A program made the position numbers and the translations under genes. The notes beneath the pieces are model-generated. The model was not told the origin of the DNA. It saw only the letters and a list, made by a program, of their open reading frames with translations, and searched no databases. From Streptomyces sp. Je 1-332 (GTDB lineage Bacteria > Actinomycetota > Actinomycetes > Streptomycetales > Streptomycetaceae): a stretch of DNA of 64,000 nucleotides. This document shows positions 33,053 through 41,808 of this stretch, one piece after another (within the stretch, counting starts at the first letter, position 1; each line of letters begins with the position of its first letter). The DNA lies in the NCBI RefSeq assembly GCF_040730185.1, contig NZ_CP160402.1, forward strand, positions 1,612,001 to 1,676,000, in the 5' to 3' direction.

Positions 33053-36000
33053 CCCGCGCTCCCCGGGCTCTGGTGCCACAACTTCCGTCCCGTCGCCGCC
33101 CGTTCACCTGGTGGCTGGAGGTCGGCCCAGGGGTGCATCTCGTACCCCGTGGACATCCGGATGCGGCGGCCGTCGTCCGCCGGGGCCCCGTCGGGCTCCC
33201 CGTCGGGTCCCGGCTCGGCGAGGCGCGCCCCCACCGCTTCGAGCCCGCCCTCCTGCCGCAGCTCCACCAGTTCCGCCAGGTTCCACGCGGCGGCGCCGAC
33301 CACGCTGAGGCTGCGCGGCCCGCGCCGCTGCACCACTCCGCGGACCAGGAGCAGCCAGGAGTGGAAGACGGTGTGCGCGCACCGTTCGTGGGCGTCGTCG
33401 AAGAAGGCCAGGTCGACCAGGCCCGTGCCGTCGTCCAGGGTGGTGAAGATGACGCGTTTCCCGGAGCGGATCGGCGGGGTCTGGGTGGCCGCCTTGGCGC
33501 CCGCGACCAGGACGGTCGCCCCGTGTTCGGCCTCCCGCAGGCGGCGGGCGCTCCGCACGCCGAGCTCCCGGAGGAACTCGGTGTGGTCGCCCATGAGATG
33601 GCGTGAGGAGTCCATGCCGAGGACGCCGAGCTCGGCGCTGAGCCGCTCCGCGTCGTCCAGGTCGGGAAGCCCGGCGGGTGCCGTCTTCCGGCCGCCGGAC
33701 AGGGGGAGTTGGGCCCCGGCGGCGCCCCGCGAGCCCCGCCGGAGCTCCGTCAGGTGCAGTTGCAGGTCGCGGCGATTGGCGCCGAACGCGTCGAGCGCGC
33801 CGACCTGTGCGAGCCGCTGCGCGACCGGCTTGCTCGGCCTGGCCCGCTCCCAGAAGTCGAGGAGCGAGGCGTAGGGCTGCGCGTCGGCGATCCGCTCGGC
33901 CTCGGCCTCGCTGATGCCGTGGACGTCGGAGAGGGCGAGGCGCAGACCCCAGCGGTCCGGAGCCGTATCAGAACCAGACACCAGTTCGATACGGTGAGCG
34001 ACCGCGGACCGGTTCACGTCCAGCGGAAGGATCGGCACCCCTCGCCGCCGCGCGTCCGCGAGCAGCAGCCGCTTCGGGTACATGCCGGGGTCGTGCGTGA
34101 GCAACCCCGCGTAGAAGGCGGCCGGGTGATGGGCCTTCAGCCACGCCGACTGGTACGTCGGCACGGCGAAGGCCACCGCGTGCGCCTTGCAGAAGCCGTA
34201 CGAGCCGAAGGCCTCGACGATCTCCCACGTCCGGCCGATCGTCTCGGCGTCGTAGCCCTTGGCCGCCGCCTGCTGCGCGAACCAGAACCGGATCCGCCCC
34301 TGCGACTCGGGGTCGGAAAGCCCGCGCCGCACCCGGTCCGCCTCGTCGCGCCCGCAGCCGGTCATGATGTCCACGATCTGGATGATCTGCTCGTGGAAGA
34401 CGACGACGCCGTACGTCTCCTTGAGCGGACCCGCCAGGTCCGGGTGCGGATAGCGGATGGGCGCGCGGCCGTGCCGGGCCTCGATGAAGGGCCGCACCAT
34501 GTCGGCGGCGACGGGGCCCGGCCTGAAGAGCGAGATGTCGACGACCAGGTCGTGGAAGGTCGCGGGCTGCAGCCGCCCGACCAGGTCCCGCTGGCCCGGC
34601 GACTCGATCTGGAAGCAGCCCAACGTCTCGGTGGACTTGATGAGTTGATACGTCGCCGGGTCGTCCGGCGGCGCCGCGTCCACGTCCACCCGCGCGCCTG
34701 TGGCCCGCTCGACCTCCCCCACCGCGTACGCGATCGCCGACTGCATCCGCACGCCGAGCACGTCGAGCTTGAGCAGCCCGAGGTCCTCCACGTCGTCCTT
34801 GTCGAACTGGGACATGGGCAGGCCCTCGCCGCTGGTGGGCATGACGGGCGTACGCGCGAGCAGTGAGGCATCGGAGAGCAGCACCCCGCACGGGTGCATG
34901 GCGACCCCGCGCGGCAGCGCGTCCAGGGCCTCGACGAGTTCCCACAGGCGGCCGTGCCGCTCCTGCTGTCCCGCCACCTCCCGCAGTTCGGGCAGCTCCT
35001 CCATCGCCGAGCGGGCGTCCCGCGCGCGGATGTGCGGGAAGGCCTTGGCGATCTTGTCGATCTCGGCCGGGTCCATGGAGAGCGCGGCGCCCACATCGCG
35101 GATGGCGTGGCGGACCCGGTAGGTCTCGGGCATGGCGACGGTCGCGACCCGGTCGGTGCCGAAGCGCTCGATGATCGCGCGGTAGACCTCGATGCGGCGC
35201 GCCGACTCCACGTCGATGTCGATGTCCGGCAGGACGGCACGCCGTGTGGACAGGAACCGCTCCATGAGCAGGTCGTGCTCGACGGGGTCGGCGTGCGCGA
35301 TGCCGATGAGGTGGTTGACCAGGGACCCGGCACCGGAGCCGCGCGCCGCCACCCTGATACCCAAGTCGCGTACGTCGTCGACCACTTGGGCCACGGTGAG
35401 GAAGTAGGAGGCGAAGCCGTGGTACGCGATGATGTCCAGCTCGTGGTGCATCCGCTCCCAGTAGCCACGGGCTTCCGGGAGGCGGTCGTACCCGCGCCGC
35501 ACCATTCCCGCCGCCGCCCGCGAGGCGAGCACGCGCTGGGCGCTGCGGCGTCCGGCGCCGACGAGGTGCGGCTCGGGGAAGCGCACGGAACCGATGCCGA
35601 TGTCGTCCTCGGGGTCGACGACGCACTCGGCGGCGGCCGCCTGCGTCTGCTCGACGAGGCGGTGGGCGGTGTCACGGCGGAAGCCGGCCGCCTCCACGAT
35701 CCGCTCGGCGTTGCCCAGCATGGCGTCGGCGCCCTTCAGCCACCGCTCGCCGGTGTCGAGCTCCTTGGTCGGGTCGACGGGGACGAGGCGGCGCGCGGCG
35801 TCGAGCACGTCGGCGACCGGGCCCATGCCGGCGTCGGCGTAGCGGACCGCGTTGCTCAGGACGGGGCGCACACCCTGCTCGGCGGCGAAGCCGACCGTGC
35901 GGGCGGCCAGGCGGAGCGAACCGGGTCCGGTGCCTTCACGCCCGTGCCAGACGGACTCCAGGCGCAGCGCGTCCCCGTAGCGCTCGCGCCAGGGTGCGAT

Positions 36001-36492
36001 GAGGCGGGCGGCCCGGTCGGGGCGCCCGGCGGCGAGCGCGCGCCCCACGTCGGATGCGGGGCCCAGCAGCACGGTCATGCCGTCCCCGTGGTTCTCCTCC
36101 CACGGAAGCACGGGCTGCCCCTCGCCGCTCCGGTGGGCGGCGGTGATCAGGCGGCACAGCGCGGCCCAGCCCGTGGCGCCGTCGCGGGCGAGGAAGGTCA
36201 CGCGCGGGGTCGACTCGTCGATGAAGGCACCTCCGCGCACCGGGGTCCGCCGCCGCGCACCGCTCGACGGTGCGGGCTCCCCCACCGCGAGCTCGGCCCC
36301 GAACAGCGGCCGCACCCCCGCCTTCGCACAGGCCTTGGCGAACCGGACGGTCCCCGCGAGGGTGTCCCGGTCGGTGAGCGCGAGGGCGTCCATGCCCCGC
36401 TCGGCGGCGCGCTCGGCGAGCCGCTCCGGGTGCGAGGCCCCGTACCGCGGGGAGAACCCGGAGACGGTGTGCAGATGCGTGAACCCTGGCAC
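33049..36492 (-). CDS. dnaE2: Error-prone DNA polymerase III alpha subunit DnaE2
   Basis: 1147 residues from GTG 36492, which has AGGAGG five bases upstream; the GTG at 36498 overlaps that ribosome site. The N-terminal PHP domain starts PGFTHLHTVSGFSPRYG. The palm carries AVLPDIDIDVESARR (catalytic Asp pair), followed by fingers, tandem HhH, and an OB fold (VLVAGAKAATQTPP). DnaE2 performs translesion and mutagenic synthesis at stalled forks. It is in one operon with an ImuB-like gene and sits behind a LexA box, so it is DNA-damage inducible. Confidence 0.95.
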   Translation of the reverse strand: MPGFTHLHTVSGFSPRYGASHPERLAERAAERGMDALALTDRDTLAGTVRFAKACAKAGVRPLFGAELAVGEPAPSSGARRRTPVRGGAFIDESTPRVTFLARDGATGWAALCRLITAAHRSGEGQPVLPWEENHGDGMTVLLGPASDVGRALAAGRPDRAARLIAPWRERYGDALRLESVWHGREGTGPGSLRLAARTVGFAAEQGVRPVLSNAVRYADAGMGPVADVLDAARRLVPVDPTKELDTGERWLKGADAMLGNAERIVEAAGFRRDTAHRLVEQTQAAAAECVVDPEDDIGIGSVRFPEPHLVGAGRRSAQRVLASRAAAGMVRRGYDRLPEARGYWERMHHELDIIAYHGFASYFLTVAQVVDDVRDLGIRVAARGSGAGSLVNHLIGIAHADPVEHDLLMERFLSTRRAVLPDIDIDVESARRIEVYRAIIERFGTDRVATVAMPETYRVRHAIRDVGAALSMDPAEIDKIAKAFPHIRARDARSAMEELPELREVAGQQERHGRLWELVEALDALPRGVAMHPCGVLLSDASLLARTPVMPTSGEGLPMSQFDKDDVEDLGLLKLDVLGVRMQSAIAYAVGEVERATGARVDVDAAPPDDPATYQLIKSTETLGCFQIESPGQRDLVGRLQPATFHDLVVDISLFRPGPVAADMVRPFIEARHGRAPIRYPHPDLAGPLKETYGVVVFHEQIIQIVDIMTGCGRDEADRVRRGLSDPESQGRIRFWFAQQAAAKGYDAETIGRTWEIVEAFGSYGFCKAHAVAFAVPTYQSAWLKAHHPAAFYAGLLTHDPGMYPKRLLLADARRRGVPILPLDVNRSAVAHRIELVSGSDTAPDRWGLRLALSDVHGISEAEAERIADAQPYASLLDFWERARPSKPVAQRLAQVGALDAFGANRRDLQLHLTELRRGSRGAAGAQLPLSGGRKTAPAGLPDLDDAERLSAELGVLGMDSSRHLMGDHTEFLRELGVRSARRLREAEHGATVLVAGAKAATQTPPIRSGKRVIFTTLDDGTGLVDLAFFDDAHERCAHTVFHSWLLLVRGVVQRRGPRSLSVVGAAAWNLAELVELRQEGGLEAVGARLAEPGPDGEPDGAPADDGRRIRMSTGYEMHPWADLQPPGERAATGRKLWHQSPGSAG

Positions 36493-36557
36493 ACGCACCT
36501 CCTGAAACCCTGAACCGATCCGACCTCACATCCCCCGCCTCCACCATAGACCAACTT

Positions 36558-36573
36558 TCGAACGCGTGTACGA
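36558..36573 (-). promoter_or_regulatory. LexA/SOS box upstream of dnaE2
   Basis: On the minus strand TCGTACACGCGTTCGA matches the actinobacterial SOS consensus TCGAAC-N4-GTTCGA at 11 of 12 fixed positions. It lies 65 bases before the dnaE2 start, a normal distance for LexA repression of the dnaE2/ImuB-like operon. Confidence 0.8.
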
Positions 36574-36667
36574 CACCGTTGTGCGATGCCCGAGCGAAAC
36601 CGCACCCTCTTCGCCCATTCGGCCCCGCCCACCTGCGCAAACAGCAGGGGACACGGAGCGTGGGGGC

Positions 36668-37723
36668 ATGAGTTTCACCGATGAGTTGAAGAGCGCCGTC
36701 ACCCCGCGAGCAGCCCTGCTGGTCATCGGTGTACTGGCCCTGCAGCTGCTGTTCATCGCGTCCTACGTAGGGGCCCTGCACGACCCGAAGCCGAAGGACG
36801 TGCCCTTCGGGGTCGTCGCTCCGGGCCCGGCGGCCAAGGAGACGGCGGACAAGCTCGGGAAGCTCCCCGGCGACCCGCTCGACCCGCGTGTGCTCAAGGA
36901 CGAGGCCGCGGCTCAGCACCAGATCATGAACCGTGACATCGACGGCGCCCTGCTCCTCGACCCCCAGGGCACCGACGACACCCTCCTGGTCGGCTCCGGC
37001 GGCGGCTCCGCCCTCGCCACCGCCCTGGAGAAGATCGCCACCGAGGTCGAAGGGGCCGAGAAGCGGACGGTCAAGACCGTGGACGTGGCCCCGGCGTCCG
37101 CCAGGGACTTCGACGGCCTCTCGTCCTTCTACCTGGTCGTCGGCTGGTGCGTCGGCGGCTACCTGTGCGCGTCGATCCTGGCGATCAGCGCGGGCGCCCG
37201 GGCCACCAACCGGCAGCGCGCCCTGATCAGGACCGGCGTCATGGCGCTCTACTCGATCGCGGGCGGCCTGGGCGGCGCGCTCATCATCGGGCCGGTCCTG
37301 GGTGCCCTGCCCGGCAGCATCATGGGCCTGTGGGGCCTCGGCTCGCTCGTCGTCTTCTCGGTCGGCATGATCACGCTCGCCCTGCAGTCGCTCACCGGCA
37401 TCGTGGGCATCGGCCTCGCCGTCCTGCTCGTCGTGATCGCCGGCAACCCGAGCGCGGGCGGCGCCTTCCCGCTGCCGATGCTGCCGCCGTTCTGGAAGGA
37501 GATCGGCCCCTGGCTGCCGCCGGGCGCCGGTACCTGGGTGGCCCGCTCCATCGCGTACTTCAAGGGCAACGCGATCACCGGCCCGATGCTGGTGCTCGCC
37601 GCCTGGGCGGTCCTCGGCACCGTCATCACCCTGGCCATGTCCGCGCTGCGCGGGGACCGCCAGCCGGGCCGGCGGCCGGCGATGGAGGAACCGGAGACGG
37701 ACACCGGCGCCCACCGCCGGTGA
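36668..37723 (+). CDS. DUF3533 / YhgE-like membrane protein
   Basis: 351 residues from ATG 36668 after GGGGGC. One N-terminal helix (AALLVIGVLALQLLFIAS) is followed by an extracytoplasmic domain of about 140 residues, then five helices, e.g. FYLVVGWCVGGYLCASILAI and GLGGALIIGPVLGALPG. This one-plus-five layout fits DUF3533 and relatives of ABC-2 permeases (YhgE/Pip) that act without an obvious ATPase. Probable role in export or envelope maintenance; no substrate known. Divergent from dnaE2, so it shares the region with the LexA box. Confidence 0.8.
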   Translation: MSFTDELKSAVTPRAALLVIGVLALQLLFIASYVGALHDPKPKDVPFGVVAPGPAAKETADKLGKLPGDPLDPRVLKDEAAAQHQIMNRDIDGALLLDPQGTDDTLLVGSGGGSALATALEKIATEVEGAEKRTVKTVDVAPASARDFDGLSSFYLVVGWCVGGYLCASILAISAGARATNRQRALIRTGVMALYSIAGGLGGALIIGPVLGALPGSIMGLWGLGSLVVFSVGMITLALQSLTGIVGIGLAVLLVVIAGNPSAGGAFPLPMLPPFWKEIGPWLPPGAGTWVARSIAYFKGNAITGPMLVLAAWAVLGTVITLAMSALRGDRQPGRRPAMEEPETDTGAHRR

Positions 37724-37772
37724 AGGCCCGCTTCCCCCGGCCGTTGTCAGACCCGGGTGCGAGGCTGGAGCA

Positions 37773-38918
37773 ATGATCACCACCCTGGCCGTCGAGAACT
37801 ACCGCTCCCTGCGCAAACTGATCGTCCCCCTGGACCGGTTGAACGTGGTCACGGGCGCGAACGGCACCGGCAAGTCGAGCCTGTACCGCGCTCTGCGGCT
37901 GCTCGCCGACTCCGCTCGGGGCGGCGCGGTCTCGGCCCTGGCCCGCGAGGGCGGGCTGCCCTCGGCACTGTGGGCGGGCCCCGCGAAGGCGGAGGCGACC
38001 AGCCTCCGACTCGGCTTCGCGGGCGACGAGTTCGGGTACGGGGTGGACTTCGGCCACCCGATCCCCACCTCGGGGTCCGGCGCCGCGCCCTCGATGTTCA
38101 ACCTCGACCCGGAGATCAAACGCGAGTGCACCTGGGCCGGGCCCGTCCTGCGCCCCGCCGCGCTGCTCTGCGACCGCGCGGGCCCCGCCGTGCGCACCCG
38201 CACCGCCGACGGCGGCTGGCACCGCACCCAGGGCATCCGTCCGTACGACAGCATGCTGAGCGAACTGGCCGACCCGCAGCTGGCCCCCGACCTGCTCAGG
38301 CTGCGCGAGCTGATCCGCTCCTGGCGGTTCTACGACCACGTCCGCACGGACGCCGAAGCCCCCGCCCGCGCCGCCCGCATCGGCACCCGTACGCCTGTCC
38401 TCGGCCATGACGGCGCCGACCTGGCCGCCGCGCTCCAGACCATCCGCGAGATCGGCGACCCGGCGGCGCTCGACGCGGCGGTGGACGACGCCTTCCCCGG
38501 CAGCCGGGTGGGCATCGTCGAGCAGGGCGGCCGCTTCGAACTCCAGCTGCACCAGCGGGGGTTGAACCGCCCCCTCGGAGCGGCCGAGCTGTCCGACGGC
38601 ACGCTGCGCTATCTGCTGTGGACCGCTGCACTGCTCACGCCCCGGCCACCGTCCCTCCTCGTCCTGAACGAACCGGAGACGAGCCTGCACCCGGACCTCC
38701 TGCGCCCGCTCGCGGACCTGATCCTCACCGCCACCAAGGACACCCAGGTCGTCCTGGTGACCCACGCCCAGCCTCTCGCCGAAGCAGTCGCCAAGGGAGC
38801 GGCCCGCCACCGCGTCGACGTCAACTCCATAGAACTGCTCAAGGAGTCGGGGCAGACGACGGTGGCGGGCCGGGAAAGCCTCCTGGACGAACCGCTGTGG
38901 TACTGGCCAAAACGATGA
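37773..38918 (+). CDS. AAA family ATPase (RecF/OLD-like, DUF2813 type)
   Basis: 381 residues. ABC-ATPase-like head: MITTLAVENYRSLRKLIVPL, Walker A GANGTGKSSLYRALRLL, signature-like AAELSDGTLRYLLWTAALL, Walker B VLNEPETSLHPDLL and a switch-His VVLVTHAQPLAEAV. The middle is too short for an SMC coiled coil and no TOPRIM nuclease domain follows, so it is not a complete OLD nuclease. Such stand-alone RecF-like ATPases are linked to DNA repair or phage defence, but here no partner nuclease is adjacent. It ends in a strong terminator. Confidence 0.85.
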   Translation: MITTLAVENYRSLRKLIVPLDRLNVVTGANGTGKSSLYRALRLLADSARGGAVSALAREGGLPSALWAGPAKAEATSLRLGFAGDEFGYGVDFGHPIPTSGSGAAPSMFNLDPEIKRECTWAGPVLRPAALLCDRAGPAVRTRTADGGWHRTQGIRPYDSMLSELADPQLAPDLLRLRELIRSWRFYDHVRTDAEAPARAARIGTRTPVLGHDGADLAAALQTIREIGDPAALDAAVDDAFPGSRVGIVEQGGRFELQLHQRGLNRPLGAAELSDGTLRYLLWTAALLTPRPPSLLVLNEPETSLHPDLLRPLADLILTATKDTQVVLVTHAQPLAEAVAKGAARHRVDVNSIELLKESGQTTVAGRESLLDEPLWYWPKR

Positions 38919-38942
38919 GGCGCCCCGCAGGGGCGCCTCATC
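38914..38942. terminator. Terminator after the RecF-like ATPase gene
   Basis: GATGAGGCGCCCC (38914-38926) and GGGGCGCCTCATC (38930-38942) form a perfect 13-bp stem with loop GCA. The left arm includes the stop codon of the ATPase gene. It lies between convergent genes and can serve both. Confidence 0.85.
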
Positions 38943-38997
38943 AGGGGCGCGGGGAACTGCGCGACCAGCCACATGCGGCCCGCAGACGGCGAACCAG
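38943..38997. repeat. Streptomyces dispersed intergenic repeat unit
   Basis: The stretch beginning AGGGGCGCGGGGAACTGCGC and continuing with GACCAGCCACA is a unit I recall from many Streptomyces genomes, usually just downstream of genes. It abuts the terminator stem and the adhE stop. No second copy occurs in this window. Confidence 0.55.
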
Positions 38998-38998
38998 A

Positions 38999-41605
38999 TC
39001 AGGCGCCTACCCCGTTCCCGTAATACGCCAGCCGCATCAACCCCTCCATCTCGGAGAGCATCGGCATCCGGGGGTTGGCCGGCGCGCACTGATCGGCGTA
39101 CGCGTTCATCGCCTGCTCCGGCAGCGCTTCGATGAAGGCCGCCTCATCGACGCCCTCCTCCGCGAACGAGCCGGGAAGACCGCACTTGGCCCGCAGCTCC
39201 TCGACGGCACGGGCGTAGGACTCGACCCCTTGCTCAGGGGAAGCCGCCGCCAGGCCCAGCATCCGGGCGATCTCCTGGAACCGCTCCGGCGCCCGGTAGA
39301 CCTCGGCCTTCGGCCAAGGCGTCGCCTTGGCCGACACCGTGCCGTTGTGCCGGATGACGTGCGGCAGGAGCAGCGCGTTGGTGCGGCCGTGCGAGACGTG
39401 GAAGGTGTTGCCGAGGGTGTGCGCCATGGCGTGCACCAGGCCGAGGAAGGCGTTGGCGAAGGCCATGCCCGCCACGGTCGAGGCGTTGTGCATCTTCTCG
39501 CGCGCCTCGGGATCGTCGGCCCCGTTCACGACGCACCGCTCCAGGTTCTCGAAGATGAGCTTGATCGCCTGGAGGCAGAGCCCGTCGGTGTAGTCGTTCG
39601 CGTACACCGAGACGTACGCCTCGGTGGCGTGGGTCAGCGCGTCGAAGCCGGAGTCGGCGGTGACCGTCGCGGGGAGCTTCATCGGCAGGACCGGGTCGAC
39701 GATCGCGACGTTCGGGGTGAGCGCGTAGTCGGCCAGGGGGTACTTCTGCGCGGCCTCCGGGTCGGAGATGACGGCGAAGGGGGTGACTTCGCTGCCCGTG
39801 CCCGAGGTGGTCGGGACGGCCACCATCTGCGCCTTCTCGCCGAGGCCCGGGAACTTGAAGGCCCGCTTGCGGATGTCGAAGAACTTCTCCTTGGTGTCGG
39901 CGAACTCGATCTCCGGGTGCTCGTACATCAGCCACATGATCTTGGCGGCGTCCATCGGCGACCCGCCGCCGAGCCCGATGATCGTGTCCGGCTCGAAGTC
40001 CCGCATGCGCGCGGCTCCGGCCCGGACGGTCGCGAGCTCCGGGTTGGGCTCGACGTCGTCGATGACCTGGACGGTGACGGCCTCGGGGCGCGCGGCGAGG
40101 ATGTCGGTCACCCGCCGCACGAAGCCGAGCGTCGACATCGTCTTGTCCGTCACGATCGAGACGCGCCTGATGCCGTCCATCTCCCCCAGGTAGCGCAGGG
40201 AGTTGCGCTCGAAGTAGATCTTCGGCGGGACCTTGAACCACTGCATGTTGGTGTTGCGCCGTCCGATCCGCTTGACGTTGATCAGGTTGACCGCGGAGAC
40301 GTTGTTGGACACCGAGTTGTGTCCGTAGGAGCCGCAGCCGAGGGTGAGCGAGGGCAGGAAGGCGTTGTAGACGTCGCCGATGCCGCCGAAGGTCGAGGGC
40401 GCGTTGACGATGACGCGCACCGCCTTGACCCGCCTGCCGAACTCCTCGGCGAGTTCCTCGTCCTCGGTGTGGATGGCGGCGCTGTGGCCCAGGCCGTTGA
40501 ACTCGACCATCCGGGCGGCCAGTTCGAGGCCCTGCTCGGTGGAGTCGGCCTTCAGGGCGGCCAGGACCGGGGAGAGCTTCTCGCGGGTGAGCGGCTCACC
40601 GTCGCCGACCTCCGCGCACTCGGCGACGATGACCGAGGTGCCCTCGGGGACCTCGAATCCGGCCTGCTCGGCGATCCACTGCGGGGACCTGCCGACGACG
40701 GCCGCGTTCAGCTTCGCGCCCGCGCAGTCGGCGCCGAAGGCCGTCGTCCCGAAGACGAACTCCTCCAGCTTGGTCTTCTCGGCCGCCGTGACGACGTACG
40801 CGCCGAGCCGCTGGAACTCCGCGATCCCCGCGTCGTAGACCTCCTTGTCGAGGATCACGGCCTGCTCCGATGCGCAGATCATGCCGTGGTCGAAGGCCTT
40901 GGAGAGCACGATGTCGTGCACCGCGCGGCGCAGCTTGCCGCTGCGTGCGACATACGCGGGTACGTTGCCCGCGCCGACGCCGAGCGCGGGCTTGCCGCAG
41001 GAGTAGGCGGACTTGACCATGGCGTTGCCGCCGGTGGCGAGGATGGTGGAGACGCCCTTGTGGTTCATCAGCAGCCCCGTCGCCTCCATCGAGGGCTCCT
41101 CGATCCACTGCACGCAGTCGGCGGGGGCGCCGGCCTCGATCGCGGCGTCGCGCACGACGCGGGCGGCCTCGGCGGAGCAGCGCTGGGCGCTGGGGTGGAA
41201 GGCGAAGATGATCGGGTTGCGGGTCTTCAGGGCGATGAGTGCCTTGAAGAGGGTCGTCGACGTCGGGTTGGTCACCGGGGTCATGGCGCAGACGACGCCG
41301 ACCGGTTCGGCGATCTCGGTGATGCCGTTCAGCTCGTCGCGGGAGATGACGCCCGCGGTCTTCAGGCCGCGCATCGAGTTGACGACGTGCTCGCAGGCGA
41401 AGAGGTTCTTGACGGCCTTGTCCTCGAAGAGCCCGCGGCCCGTCTCCTCCACGGCCAGCCTCGCGAGATCCCCGTGCCGGCCCAGCGCGGCGAGGGAGGC
41501 CTTCTTGACGATGTGGTCGACCTGCTCCTGGTCGTACGACGCGAACCGGCCGAGCGCGGTCAGCGCTCCCTTGACCAGTCCGTCCACCATCTCGTTGGCC
41601 TCCAT
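38999..41605 (-). CDS. adhE: Bifunctional acetaldehyde-CoA / alcohol dehydrogenase AdhE
   Basis: 868 residues from ATG 41605 after AAGGAG, normal length for AdhE. Residues 1-440 are the aldehyde dehydrogenase half (EPVGVVCAMTPVTNPTSTT, catalytic Cys in HGMICASEQAV, GVGAGNVPAYV). Residues 450-868 are the iron alcohol dehydrogenase half (GLGGGSPMDAAKIMWLMYE, TTSGTGSEVTPFAVISD, iron ligands in HAMAHTLGNTFHVSHGRTNA). It converts acetyl-CoA to ethanol with two NADH, a fermentation route. A perfect Rex-type operator 102 bases upstream indicates induction when NADH accumulates, i.e. under low oxygen. Noteworthy in an obligate aerobe. Confidence 0.96.
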   Translation of the reverse strand: MEANEMVDGLVKGALTALGRFASYDQEQVDHIVKKASLAALGRHGDLARLAVEETGRGLFEDKAVKNLFACEHVVNSMRGLKTAGVISRDELNGITEIAEPVGVVCAMTPVTNPTSTTLFKALIALKTRNPIIFAFHPSAQRCSAEAARVVRDAAIEAGAPADCVQWIEEPSMEATGLLMNHKGVSTILATGGNAMVKSAYSCGKPALGVGAGNVPAYVARSGKLRRAVHDIVLSKAFDHGMICASEQAVILDKEVYDAGIAEFQRLGAYVVTAAEKTKLEEFVFGTTAFGADCAGAKLNAAVVGRSPQWIAEQAGFEVPEGTSVIVAECAEVGDGEPLTREKLSPVLAALKADSTEQGLELAARMVEFNGLGHSAAIHTEDEELAEEFGRRVKAVRVIVNAPSTFGGIGDVYNAFLPSLTLGCGSYGHNSVSNNVSAVNLINVKRIGRRNTNMQWFKVPPKIYFERNSLRYLGEMDGIRRVSIVTDKTMSTLGFVRRVTDILAARPEAVTVQVIDDVEPNPELATVRAGAARMRDFEPDTIIGLGGGSPMDAAKIMWLMYEHPEIEFADTKEKFFDIRKRAFKFPGLGEKAQMVAVPTTSGTGSEVTPFAVISDPEAAQKYPLADYALTPNVAIVDPVLPMKLPATVTADSGFDALTHATEAYVSVYANDYTDGLCLQAIKLIFENLERCVVNGADDPEAREKMHNASTVAGMAFANAFLGLVHAMAHTLGNTFHVSHGRTNALLLPHVIRHNGTVSAKATPWPKAEVYRAPERFQEIARMLGLAAASPEQGVESYARAVEELRAKCGLPGSFAEEGVDEAAFIEALPEQAMNAYADQCAPANPRMPMLSEMEGLMRLAYYGNGVGA

Positions 41606-41707
41606 GGCGGGGCTCCTTCGGTGAGACCTTTTCGCTGATACCTCCATTCGACACCCGTCCGCCGGCCTTCGGGCGCCGCATAAGACCCCTCTGAGCAGGT
41701 CAAAGGT

Positions 41708-41729
41708 CCTTGTGAATGTTTTCACAAGG
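41708..41729. promoter_or_regulatory. Rex operator (ROP) upstream of adhE
   Basis: CCTTGTGAA (41708-41716) and TTCACAAGG (41721-41729) form a perfect inverted repeat around TGTT; the core TTGTGAA-N4-TTCACAA matches the redox-sensing Rex operator. It lies just upstream of a -35-like TTGACC (41698-41703, minus strand), so bound Rex would block the adhE promoter until NADH rises. Confidence 0.85.
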
Positions 41730-41743
41730 ACACATGGAAAAGA

Positions 41744-41773
41744 GGCCGGCCCGCCCATGGCGGCGGACCGGCC
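41744..41773 (-). terminator. Terminator of the first S1 protease gene
   Basis: GGCCGGCCCGCC (41744-41755) pairs with GGCGGACCGGCC (41762-41773) with one mismatch. On the minus strand it is followed by TCTTTT, 36 bases downstream of the protease stop, an intrinsic terminator layout. Confidence 0.7.
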
Positions 41774-41808
41774 CCTGTCCCGCTGCCCCCTGCCGGGGGC
41801 GCTCCTGA

